DNA of 45,408 bases from Bdellovibrionales bacterium. GTDB lineage: Bacteria; Bdellovibrionota_C; UBA2361; SZUA-149; JAGRAN01. The first letter of the stretch is position 1, and every line of letters starts with the position of its first letter. The notes beneath the pieces were generated by a model. That model was not told where the DNA came from and did no database searches. It worked only from the letters and a program-made list of their open reading frames with translations. Below are positions 24,439 to 31,844 of the stretch, piece by piece. Both the position numbers and the translations under genes were made by a program. Location: NCBI GenBank assembly GCA_020434585.1, contig JAGRAN010000054.1:1867-47274 (forward strand), given 5' to 3'.

Positions 24439-25496
24439 ACTCCTCCGGGCACCTTCACGGGGGAGCCTTCTCCGCCACGCACTACACGCTTAGCAGCTGC
24501 GTAAACATGTTCCGGCGGTAGATCTCGCTGACAAGCGTAAGTCCCAAGCGGGCAAGTATTACCTCCATGCCGCGCACAAGGTCGGCACTCCAGATTGTTT
24601 AGACCGACACACTCACTCGCAACGCCCCACGGCCCAAATCCAAACTCAGGCACCGTCGCACAAAAAACCGCCACGACTGGCGTGCCTACAGCAGAGGCGA
24701 TATGCAGCGGAGCACTGTCATTGCTAATCAGTAATTTTGCACACGCAATTACTGCCGCGGACTCCAGGAGACTTGTTTCACCAGCTAGATTAACCACCTT
24801 CCCCGCGGAAGTAGCGAGGAGTGCCTGTAAACTTTCTGCCGCACCGCTATCGGCAGGTCCGCCCAGGATAACTATTCCGTATCCGTCCGCGATAAGACGC
24901 TGGGCCGCAGCCGCGAATCCCTCGGGAGTCCAGCGTTTCGTCGCCCAAACCGAACCGGGCGCGACAGCAACGAAACCTTGTTCAGGAAAAACAGTTAAAT
25001 GCTTTAAAACAGAATCGCTAACGTCGGGCGGAATTTCTATGTGCATTGTTTGAGGCAGTTCGCTTGGCTCAAAGCCAACCGCACGCATAACCGCTAAATT
25101 GCGCAGAACTTCATGCTTCAAGTCGCGGCGCTCGGCTGCCGCGCTGTAAACAAAAGCAGCTTTGGCCTGTCGAAAACCATAGCGCTTTGGAATCCCACTT
25201 AGCAAAACGAGTGCAGTGGTTCGCCAAGACTTATGAAGAGAAAACACCGCATCAAACTTTCTCGCTCTTATTTCAGCGGCCATCCGAAACAGACCGCTCC
25301 ATCCGCTTTGCGAGCCGCGCTTGTCAAAAACTAGAGTTTCTTCGACTTGGGGGTGATGCTGCACCATACCTGCAGCCTGGGGGGTAGTTAAAAAGGAAAT
25401 TTGGCTCCCGGGGTATTTGTCTGCCAGAGCTGCGATGACCGGTGTCGAAAGAACGACATCACCGAGAAAGCCGGTCTGAATCAACAGAATTTTCAT
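24435..25496 (-). CDS. waaF: Heptosyltransferase II (WaaF-like, GT9)
   Basis: This GT-B enzyme transfers L-glycero-D-manno-heptose from ADP-heptose to the first core heptose. It begins MKILLIQTGFLGDVVLSTPVIAAL, has VAPGSVWATKRWTPEGFA near residue 175-190, and SNDSAPLHIASAVGTPVVAVFCATVPEFGFGPWG near 258-290, all typical of WaaF. The Cys-rich region CRPCARHGGNTCPLGTYACQRD lies near 305-325. The frame extends upstream to 25535; I chose ATG 25494-25496 because it overlaps the epimerase TGA by four bases (ATGA), the usual coupled arrangement, and gives 353 residues. Confidence is high for GT9 and lower for the exact step. Confidence 0.87.
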   Translation of the reverse strand: MKILLIQTGFLGDVVLSTPVIAALADKYPGSQISFLTTPQAAGMVQHHPQVEETLVFDKRGSQSGWSGLFRMAAEIRARKFDAVFSLHKSWRTTALVLLSGIPKRYGFRQAKAAFVYSAAAERRDLKHEVLRNLAVMRAVGFEPSELPQTMHIEIPPDVSDSVLKHLTVFPEQGFVAVAPGSVWATKRWTPEGFAAAAQRLIADGYGIVILGGPADSGAAESLQALLATSAGKVVNLAGETSLLESAAVIACAKLLISNDSAPLHIASAVGTPVVAVFCATVPEFGFGPWGVASECVGLNNLECRPCARHGGNTCPLGTYACQRDLPPEHVYAAAKRVVRGGEGSPVKVPGGV

Positions 25497-26464
25497 TTTC
25501 TCGGTGCAGCACTGCTTCCCACTGCTTCGAGCCACCTAGCTTCGGCGGCAAGCCCATCTTTCAGCGGATAATTTGGTGCGAAGTCCAGAACTTGTTTTGC
25601 GCGGCTGGTGTCAGCCCCTGTATGTCTGGCGTCGCCGTACTGCCGGTTCTGTCGATCAATGTTCAATTTGCGACCCAGCACGTCCTCAATAACACTAATC
25701 GTCTCATTAAGCGTCACCCGTGAACCGCCGCCGATATTCAACACCTCGCCGCGGGCATCAACTTCTGCTGCACGCATATTAGCCTTTACGATGTCAGCAA
25801 TGAATGTGAAATCCCTGGACTGTTCACCATCGCCGTAAACAGTAATCGGCTCTCCATTTAGTCCGGCTTTGATAAACCTGTGGAATGCCATGTCAGGACG
25901 CTGTCGAGGTCCAAAAACAGTAAAATACCTCAAGCTCATCGTCGGGACGTTAAACTCTTTGTCATACAGGCTGGCTAAATGTTCCGCGGCGAGTTTCGAA
26001 ACACCATATGGACTAACGGGGCATGGAAGCACAGATTCCGTCGTAGGAAGCACTTCGGCGGAACCGTATACGGACGAGCTGGAAGCATAAACGAACTTCT
26101 TAAGCGTTTTCGAGGCCGGCTCGCGCTTTGCCGCCTCAAGCAGCATCTGAGTCGCTAAGACGTTGTTGTCCGTATATATAGAGAACGAGCCGCCCCAACT
26201 TGCGCGCACTCCAGCCTGGGCGGCTTGATGAAATATCCAGTCCGCTCCCTCAAGTAGATTGTCTAGGTCAGCGTTTAGTAGATTTTGCTCGACGAAAGTA
26301 AAGCGCTCATGGGCCCTCGCTTGCTCAAGGTTGCGCTCCTTCATTTCGCGCGGATAGTAGTCAACGAAGCAGTCTATCCCTACTACTTCGTGGCCGTCTG
26401 CAAGTAGTGCATCGCTCAAGCTCGAGCCGATAAACCCAGCGGCTCCCGTTACTATACAGCGCAT
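25493..26464 (-). CDS. NAD-dependent sugar epimerase/dehydratase (extended SDR)
   Basis: This is an extended short-chain dehydrogenase acting on nucleotide sugars. The NAD site GAAGFIG lies at residues 8-14, the catalytic Tyr-x-x-x-Lys is YGVSK near 153-157 with Ser in ASSSSVYG near 127, and a typical FHQAAQAGVRASW follows residue 80. DFTFIADIV near 215 and the N-IGGGSRVT turn near 245 are also conserved. The sequence best resembles UDP-glucose/UDP-glucuronate 4-epimerases. It is not HldD: it lacks the FxxLx and HldD-type ends. ATG 26462-26464 has GGGAG seven bases before it. It precedes waaF with a 4-base overlap, in the LPS core series. The real substrate is unknown. Confidence 0.82.
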   Translation of the reverse strand: MRCIVTGAAGFIGSSLSDALLADGHEVVGIDCFVDYYPREMKERNLEQARAHERFTFVEQNLLNADLDNLLEGADWIFHQAAQAGVRASWGGSFSIYTDNNVLATQMLLEAAKREPASKTLKKFVYASSSSVYGSAEVLPTTESVLPCPVSPYGVSKLAAEHLASLYDKEFNVPTMSLRYFTVFGPRQRPDMAFHRFIKAGLNGEPITVYGDGEQSRDFTFIADIVKANMRAAEVDARGEVLNIGGGSRVTLNETISVIEDVLGRKLNIDRQNRQYGDARHTGADTSRAKQVLDFAPNYPLKDGLAAEARWLEAVGSSAAPRK

Positions 26465-26521
26465 TGTTCTGCTCCCACTTTTAAGTTTCGAAATCGCCCG
26501 TGGCGCCCCAATCCGACTCGG

Positions 26522-27085
26522 TTACTCGGAAATATCTGATACTATATACTGAGCTGCTTCGGCAATGCTTGGGAACACGAGGTGCTGACTCGCATTCTGC
26601 TCCCTAGAGGTTTTAGCACCTGAAGTAAGTAAAATACAGTGGCTAGGCGGCAGTCCGACGTTCTGACCGAATTCGACGTCGCTCAACTTATCTCCAATCA
26701 TCCAGCAGTGTTTGGGTTCGAAATCAAACTGCTCGCGAATTTGCGGTAGTAACCCGAGACCGGGTTTACGAGTGTTTTTTGGGTCGTCCGGATGGTGCGG
26801 TGAGTAGAAGATGGCATCTAGATGCGCCCCAGGCGAAGCCTTGAGCAGCAGATCTCTCAGACGCTGATTTGTCAGATCTACGTCTGTCGCATCACACATC
26901 CCTCGCCCGATGGCGGATTGATTAGATACAACGACAATCTTGTACCCCGCACGACGGAGCTCCGCGATCGCATTCGCAGCACCGGGAATCAATTCAAGCT
27001 CGTCGGGACGGAATACGTAGCCCGTATCGACGTTGATTGTTCCGTCACGATCTAAAAATATGACGCCGCCGCTGATTTCGCGCAT
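26522..27085 (-). CDS. gmhB: D-glycero-beta-D-manno-heptose-1,7-bisphosphate 7-phosphatase
   Basis: GmhB removes the 7-phosphate from heptose-1,7-bisphosphate before ADP activation. This HAD-family protein has FLDRDGTINVD near residues 10-20 (nucleophile Asp and acid Asp), VVSNQSAIGRG near 52-62, RKPGLGLL near 108 and GDKLSDVEFG near 132. It is 187 residues, normal length. Unlike E. coli GmhB, the loop YSPHHPDDPKNTRKPG lacks the paired cysteines of the structural zinc site, so this would be a zinc-less form. ATG 27083-27085 has AAGGG just upstream. It is first of the contiguous LPS-core series on this strand, 57 bases upstream of the epimerase. Confidence 0.9.
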   Translation of the reverse strand: MREISGGVIFLDRDGTINVDTGYVFRPDELELIPGAANAIAELRRAGYKIVVVSNQSAIGRGMCDATDVDLTNQRLRDLLLKASPGAHLDAIFYSPHHPDDPKNTRKPGLGLLPQIREQFDFEPKHCWMIGDKLSDVEFGQNVGLPPSHCILLTSGAKTSREQNASQHLVFPSIAEAAQYIVSDISE

Positions 27086-27160
27086 ACCCTTAATTCAGCC
27101 TCGCGCATTACTAACCACGCGAAGGATATACCGCAGCGGCCCGTCAAACAAGCTCGCGCA

Positions 27161-28192
27161 CTACGCAGCAAACAGACTGAGCTGAGAAGACCCCTCTTCT
27201 GGTTTTACTGGTAAGAGAAGCTTCTCCGGCGCCAGCACCTGCAATGCAAAATACAGGTGACGGTACGCGTGAGGCCGCAGCCAGCGAAACTTTTTGTCTG
27301 CGACAAGCTTTCGCGCAACAGGAAGCGCCTTCAAACTCGACTCCTGACTTGGTTTTCCGTAAGCCAGACAACCAAAGGTTATGTAATCCGAGTGCTTGTC
27401 TAACATATCCGCAAAATCCCAAGCGTCACGGTAAATATCGCCGTAAGGAAGTATCGGTGAAGCTACAAGATTCACTTTAACTCCCTGCCTGCGCAATCCT
27501 GCGGCTGCCACGAGCCTTTCAGATATTTTCGGCTGACCCGGAGTATAACGCTGAACAGCGCGCTCAAGCCGTGTTTCGATCGGCATTGCGACAACCGCTC
27601 GATCCCCCAAAGCCTTAAGTGTTGGCAGCGCCGAGATAACCATCGGCGACCGAGTCTGGATAACTACTCTTCGCGGCCGGTATGTCTCGAGCAGCTGCAG
27701 GCAGTTCATCGTGATGTCGAATTTCTTGTGGAACGATGCAAATGGATCGCTCGTCACGCCGAAGTATATTACCGAAGAGGACAACAAGCCCTGCTCTTTC
27801 AACGTGATCAGGCGTCTCTCAACTGATTGAATGTAATTTTCCTTATAGAGAAAGTACTTCCCCGCGGGCAGTAAATAATTTTTTGTGTCCTTCACGCGAA
27901 GATGAAATTGACTCGGGTGCCAAGGCTGTGTATTTTTGTCCGAGTCCGATTTTTCTTCGGCGCGATTTATTTTTGGCGCAGTGTGCGCTGAAAATGTAAT
28001 CCCATTCGGATAAGTGTTTAAGCAAAACGCGGCTGGTGCGTAGCTGTGCCACGTCCGAGTCAGCTCGGGTGCGTTTTGGTTGAATTGAACGCTCGACAAG
28101 TCCGTCGGTTGAGCAGTGCTGCTCGCCTTGCTGGAGTGCTTTGCGTTCTCCTGCTGTATCTCTTGTGCTCGCCTGGTACTTTGTTCTCTCAT
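27161..28192 (-). CDS. Spore-photoproduct-lyase-like protein without the radical-SAM cysteines
   Basis: This 343-residue protein resembles the SPL/COG1533 photolyase-type radical SAM group in its barrel part: VIYFGVTSDP (141-150), VVIQTRSPMV (176-185), MPIETRLER (203-211), YTPGQPKISERL (216-227), and ASPILPYGD (244-252). The usual CxxxCxxC cluster motif is missing. At the matching site (LNTYPNGITFSAHT) the three Cys positions read Gly64, Ser68 and Thr71. The N-terminal 50 residues are polar and probably disordered. The C-terminus QLSLFAA matches the DNA polymerase sliding-clamp binding motif QL(S/D)LF. It therefore looks like a DNA-associated, possibly non-radical protein; that is inference. 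The ATG has GAGG nine bases upstream. gmhB follows downstream on the same strand; 422 bases precede a divergent small gene. Confidence 0.7.
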   Translation of the reverse strand: MREQSTRRAQEIQQENAKHSSKASSTAQPTDLSSVQFNQNAPELTRTWHSYAPAAFCLNTYPNGITFSAHTAPKINRAEEKSDSDKNTQPWHPSQFHLRVKDTKNYLLPAGKYFLYKENYIQSVERRLITLKEQGLLSSSVIYFGVTSDPFASFHKKFDITMNCLQLLETYRPRRVVIQTRSPMVISALPTLKALGDRAVVAMPIETRLERAVQRYTPGQPKISERLVAAAGLRRQGVKVNLVASPILPYGDIYRDAWDFADMLDKHSDYITFGCLAYGKPSQESSLKALPVARKLVADKKFRWLRPHAYRHLYFALQVLAPEKLLLPVKPEEGSSQLSLFAA

Positions 28193-28614
28193 TTTTCAAC
28201 ACCTCACAAAAAACGCTGCTATCCAAACCACCGCATCAACTCTTCAGTTATGAACATAGCAGTACGTACTAGGCCACTTCAAGGGACTTAAAGTAAAATC
28301 ACTGTTCAGATGCAGTTATCAACAAGTTAGTACGGAAATAGCCAGGGTTTTTTGCGAATTTTGAAAGCTAATTCGCCGCGAAATAAATAATATTTTAAGC
28401 CACTTATCCCCAGGGGTCGGCAATTCTAAGGTTGAGGCCGTCCTTGCGCTAAAGAAATTCCCGCAAATCGCCGAATCATCACTTGGTAGGGTAATTGCCC
28501 CGCCACGATTATTATCGGTGGGTTCGTGTTTCAACAACAGCCGCCGCGGGTAAGGCAAATTTTCCAGCCGCGAGCTCTGTGGTCGACGGTTTTTTCTTAA
28601 GGAGAAACAACAAA
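28193..28614. promoter_or_regulatory. Divergent intergenic region with short repeats
   Basis: These 422 bases lie between the SPL-like gene and the divergent pilin-like gene. I see no gene. Notable elements: a perfect 10-base palindrome AGTACGTACT (28261-28270), a direct repeat CAGTTAT(G/C)AACA at 28245-28256 and 28313-28324, two near-DnaA-box sequences (TTATCAACA at 28316-28324, TTATCCCCA at 28404-28412) and an AT-rich stretch at about 28380-28400. The pilin-like gene may therefore have a long leader. Promoter boxes are not assigned. Confidence 0.4.
28261..28270. promoter_or_regulatory. Perfect palindrome AGTACGTACT
   Basis: A 10-base perfect palindrome lies 69 bases upstream of the SPL-like gene start. 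It could be an operator for it or for the divergent small gene. No regulator of this site is known to me. Confidence 0.3.
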
Positions 28615-28776
28615 ATGAAAAAAGTAGTGCGCAAAAAAGATGAAGAGAAGGGTTCAGTCGAGCTGATCGTAATCGGTCTACTCGCTGCTTTGATTATCGT
28701 TCTAGCAATTCCGCTTCTGACGGATATCGGAACAAAAACTCAGGCAAACCTACAGTCGATCAACGCTCAGCTGTAA
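28615..28776 (+). CDS. Small pilin-like single-pass protein
   Basis: This 53-residue protein begins with a charged leader (MKKVVRKKDEEKG), then the hydrophobic segment ELIVIGLLAALIIVLAIPLL (about 16-35), then a short polar tail ending LQSINAQL. The layout (basic/charged leader, Gly, near-by Glu, hydrophobic helix, short tail) resembles Flp-type or other tiny prepilins, but the usual spacing of Gly and Glu (G-x-x-x-x-E) is not present: Glu is at +3 after Gly. AAGGAG is 10 bases before the ATG. A strong terminator follows at 28821. There are no pilin assembly genes nearby. A small membrane protein of other function cannot be excluded. Confidence 0.7.
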   Translation: MKKVVRKKDEEKGSVELIVIGLLAALIIVLAIPLLTDIGTKTQANLQSINAQL

Positions 28777-28820
28777 GATTGTCGCTTACATAGATCTCGA
28801 TTTATTGACTTCTACCACGC

Positions 28821-28855
28821 AGCAAACGTCCCTCTTCGGGGCGTTTGCTTTTTTT
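28821..28855 (+). terminator. Rho-independent terminator of the pilin-like gene
   Basis: An AGCAAACGTCCC arm pairs with GGGGCGTTTGCT around a TCTTC loop and is followed by a run of seven T. This is a textbook terminator, 44 bases after the stop of the small gene. Confidence 0.9.
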
Positions 28856-28870
28856 ATGCCCTAGCAGCTC

Positions 28871-29713
28871 TCAATGCCCCTTGCGAACGACCGCCATTCG
28901 CATAAATCCTGGAAGAAACGGAATCAGCAAGTCCAGCTTTGATACCGCAAGCACCAGCGGGTAAATCATTGAATACAGCTTAAACTTCTTCTCAAACTTC
29001 TTCAGACCGGCTTCAGTAACTACCAAGCCCTTGCTCACCTCCTCTGAGTTTTCCGCTTTATGCCCTCCGGAAAGCAGCCCGTAAGCAAAGACAATCGCCG
29101 TATCGATCAGCTCAGAAAAAAACCTCGAATAGGTATGGGAGCGCTCAAGCTGCAATTCGCTGCCGAACAGTTGCTTCAAACTCTCGTCATTATATCCTGG
29201 CCGCAAATGCCCATGGGCCTCATCGGTTTGACCAATCATTTGGCGAAGCAGCCTAAGCGGTGAGAGGGGCTTTAGGTTGGGAACGTTAAGCAGCAGCAAA
29301 CCTCCGGGTTTTAATACTCTCGACAATTCCAGCATAAACGCTGAGTCGTCCGGCACGTGTTCAAGCATATCCACAACCGCAACAGCATCAAATTCCCCGT
29401 CAGCGAACGGCAGCACCTGATTTTTGATTAGATGCACATCGTTCTTCACCAGCGACCGAATCGAATCGACAGTCTCTTCGCTTAGGTCCGCACTGGCCCA
29501 GCTCCCGCCGCGTCGGCGCAGCAGATAGCTGATGACCCCATTGTCGGAACCCAGGTCGAGACAGCGTTTTCCGCTGCAGTCGCCTAAGGCACGAGTCAAC
29601 TCCTTCCACTTGCGCTGCTTTAGCACCGACTTGGAGAAAAGCCGGAGCGCCCACGACGTCGCCGAGTCGGATTCATCCCCCATTGGTTCCTGTGTTTTTA
29701 GCGCTTGTTCCAC
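28871..29713 (-). CDS. SAM-dependent class I methyltransferase
   Basis: This 280-residue protein has a Rossmann methyltransferase core: RCLDLGSDNG near residue 50 (motif I), an acidic end of strand 2 (SADLSEETVD), FDAVAVVDMLEHVPDD near 108-123 (motif II/acidic), and RVLKPGGLLLLNVPN near 132-146. The C-terminal 100 residues contain hydrophobic stretches (IVFAYGLLSGG and SMIYPLVLAVSKLDLLIPFLPGF) that may contact the membrane. The substrate is unknown; the family includes small-molecule and lipid or quinone methylases. It starts with GTG 29711-29713; an ATG at 29681-29683 is an alternative. It stands alone, pointing to the terminator region. Confidence 0.82.
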   Translation of the reverse strand: MEQALKTQEPMGDESDSATSWALRLFSKSVLKQRKWKELTRALGDCSGKRCLDLGSDNGVISYLLRRRGGSWASADLSEETVDSIRSLVKNDVHLIKNQVLPFADGEFDAVAVVDMLEHVPDDSAFMLELSRVLKPGGLLLLNVPNLKPLSPLRLLRQMIGQTDEAHGHLRPGYNDESLKQLFGSELQLERSHTYSRFFSELIDTAIVFAYGLLSGGHKAENSEEVSKGLVVTEAGLKKFEKKFKLYSMIYPLVLAVSKLDLLIPFLPGFMRMAVVRKGH

Positions 29714-29832
29714 CGTCTATTTCTCAATTGCTGCTACAAGGTTGGGTAGTTTCCTAGCACAAAAGGCAGTGATAGGAATATAAGACCCCTACGGACGTCT
29801 AATATAAGGATTCGAGTGGTTGAAGCTTTAGC

Positions 29833-30921
29833 ATGTCTTTTGTGAAAAACCTGTTCAAACTGGTGCTTTGCAGTCTGCTGATACAGCTCAGTGCTTGCAG
29901 TTCTATGGGACGCCGAACGGTCGAACCTGGAGTGGTACCCCCTGCTCGATCGCTGAGCACCGAAGACGAACAGTATGGCCATGAAGTTCTAAATAAGCTC
30001 AGCGAAAAATGGGAGCTTGATTATGACCATCCACGCTACGCTGAAATTCGCAAAGTCGTCGACCGCCTAACGGCTGCAGCAAAGGCGGACCAAAACCCCT
30101 GGCATGTTTATCTATTCAAAGCCCCCGATGTTATGAACGCAGCCGCCACTCGGGGAAATCATATTTTTGTTTGGTCTGGAATGCTCGATTTCGCGACGTC
30201 CGAAGAAGAACTCGCTACGGTGCTGGCTCATGAAATCGCTCATGTGCTCGCCGGACATACGGACCCCGATCCTAATGAGGCCATCCGTCAGCTGCTGATT
30301 GGCGTCGGAGCAACTGCTGCAGGTATCGCCGTCGCTACAGCCGCGGGTGGCGCAGCTGGCCAGGTAACCTCTGCCCTCACCCAGGAAGTTGGCAGCGGCT
30401 TTTTGGTGAATCCGTATTCTCGCGATCGAGAAGCAGAAGCAGATCACATTGGGCTGTTCTTGATGGCCGACGCGAAATACGATCCCAACGCAGCCATACA
30501 GTTCTGGGACAAGGCATCAAAAAACCCCAACTTCAATACCTCGATTGAATTCTTTTCGACTCACCCTTTAGCCGGTGACCGCATGAACAATCTGGCACGC
30601 TATCTGCCTCAAGCGCTTGATCGCTACAACGGTGTAAGCTCTGCCCCTCTGCCTCAGTCTTCAGTAGTGCCCCAATCTTCTCAGCAGCCCCGGCGCGACT
30701 CATTCAGCGTAGACGGGCCAGCGCGCAGCGGAACAAACAAGGGCTGGGAAGTAACGGCCCACAGGGCGGTGCTTTACGCTAGTCCCGAGCTAAGCGCCAA
30801 ACGCCTGGGTGAGTTCGCCAAAGGTGCCAGAGTCTCGGGGAAGCCCGCCCGCAAGGGCTGGTTGGAGATCTTTGCCCCCGATCACGGCTACCTCAGAACT
30901 TCAGACCTGCGGCAACAGTAA
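29833..30921 (+). CDS. M48 family metallopeptidase lipoprotein with SH3 domain
   Basis: This is a zinc peptidase of the M48 (BepA/Oma1-like) group. The N-terminal signal ends LSA|C with lipidated Cys22, so the protein is anchored in the outer or inner membrane facing the periplasm. The catalytic HEIAH is at 133-137 and a third ligand Glu lies in REAEADHIG near 200. Residues 155-182 are a small hydrophobic Gly/Ala region as in BepA. THPLAGDRMNNL follows at about 250. The C-terminal 60 residues have an SH3b-type fold: WEVTAHRAVLYASPELSAKRLGEFAKGARV and WLEIFAPDHGYLRTSDL. It probably does outer-membrane protein quality control, an inference from BepA. The ATG has no strong ribosome site. Confidence 0.88.
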   Translation: MSFVKNLFKLVLCSLLIQLSACSSMGRRTVEPGVVPPARSLSTEDEQYGHEVLNKLSEKWELDYDHPRYAEIRKVVDRLTAAAKADQNPWHVYLFKAPDVMNAAATRGNHIFVWSGMLDFATSEEELATVLAHEIAHVLAGHTDPDPNEAIRQLLIGVGATAAGIAVATAAGGAAGQVTSALTQEVGSGFLVNPYSRDREAEADHIGLFLMADAKYDPNAAIQFWDKASKNPNFNTSIEFFSTHPLAGDRMNNLARYLPQALDRYNGVSSAPLPQSSVVPQSSQQPRRDSFSVDGPARSGTNKGWEVTAHRAVLYASPELSAKRLGEFAKGARVSGKPARKGWLEIFAPDHGYLRTSDLRQQ

Positions 30922-31068
30922 CCAGCTGTAATACTTAAGATATTTTTTTGGTTAAGCTGGGCCCAGCCCATGACGATAACTAAAATGAAGGAAGCGCGCG
31001 CCCCGAGCCACACACTTCGGGCGGGCAAACACACACAGCGGTAGTACAGCAGCAAGGAAGCAGCAGTT

Positions 31069-31686
31069 ATGAGCAGTACACAGGACGTCAGTTCTCTATC
31101 CACTTTTCCCAAAAATCCTTATTCAGCTACAGCAATCGGCGACCCGACTGAGAAGCTTTTAGATCTCGGCGAACGCCCGGGAAACAGCGACGCGGTAAAC
31201 ATCGATTTAAGCGACGTTTACAAAGGTCTCACCGTATTGGGTCAGAAAGTCGTCTCTAAGCTCGACGAAATTTTAGCAGAGAGCGGGGCCGGACCAGTTT
31301 CATCCCTTGACCCCGAAGAACACACACCGGAGAAAACAGCAGACCGAATTGTCAACGGTGTACTCGGTTTGATAGAAGCCTATGCCCGTCAAAACCCAGA
31401 ATTAGAAGACGAAGATATGCTTGAGTCTTTTATGGGTGAAGTCCGCAAGGGGATCAAACAAGGCTACGAGGAGGCAGTTGGCATCTTGGAGGCTATCGGA
31501 GCGTTCGAAATTGACGGCGTCCGAGAAGGGATCGAAGAGACTATGCGACTCGTCGAAGAAAAGCTAGTCGATTTTGAGAAACAGTTTTTAGCGTCGCGCA
31601 AAGAAGCGCCTGAAGAAGATATCGAGCAAGGTTCAGCTGAAACCGATGCCTCCGCAAAGGATGTTCGGTTGGCTGTTGCGGCTTAA
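31069..31686 (+). CDS. DUF5610-like protein of unknown function
   Basis: This 205-residue protein resembles the DUF5610 group: the core LSDVYKGLTVLGQKVV-x-KLDEILAE (47-70), TPEKTADRIVNGVLGLIEAYARQNP (87-111), GEVRKGIKQGYEEAVGILEAIGAFE (122-147) and VREGIEETMRLVEEKL (150-165) matches the family as I remember it. The tail (170-205) is acidic and low in structure. There are no membrane segments or signal peptide. The function of the group is unknown to me. AAGGA lies about 10 bases before the ATG. It is preceded by the M48 gene (147-base gap) and followed by a large hairpin and a GT39-like gene. Confidence 0.7.
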   Translation: MSSTQDVSSLSTFPKNPYSATAIGDPTEKLLDLGERPGNSDAVNIDLSDVYKGLTVLGQKVVSKLDEILAESGAGPVSSLDPEEHTPEKTADRIVNGVLGLIEAYARQNPELEDEDMLESFMGEVRKGIKQGYEEAVGILEAIGAFEIDGVREGIEETMRLVEEKLVDFEKQFLASRKEAPEEDIEQGSAETDASAKDVRLAVAA

Positions 31687-31723
31687 AGGAATAACGTCGT
31701 CTCCCACACACCCGTACTACCCG

Positions 31724-31782
31724 TCGCAGTCGTGAACTGCCGCCGCTAGCCCTGTACATACCGGCGGAGTTCACGGCTGCGA
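31724..31782 (+). terminator. Large imperfect stem-loop after the DUF5610-like gene
   Basis: Arms at 31724-31745 (TCGCAGTCGTGAACTGCCGCCG) and 31762-31782 pair along 20 bases, with one G-T wobble and one bulged G, around a 16-base loop. Only a C-rich TCTTTCCCC follows, so it is not a standard terminator. It could be a processing or stabilising structure. Confidence 0.45.
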
Positions 31783-31844
31783 TCTTTCCCCACCCTGGCT
31801 AATCCGCTTTACCGTAAAATCGATCGCTGCTAGCGTCCCTTATT

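Noticed and set aside
28193..28614. Replication origin
   Set aside because: Two near DnaA boxes and an AT-rich stretch are too few; no dnaA/dnaN neighbours, and similar boxes occur elsewhere in the window by chance.
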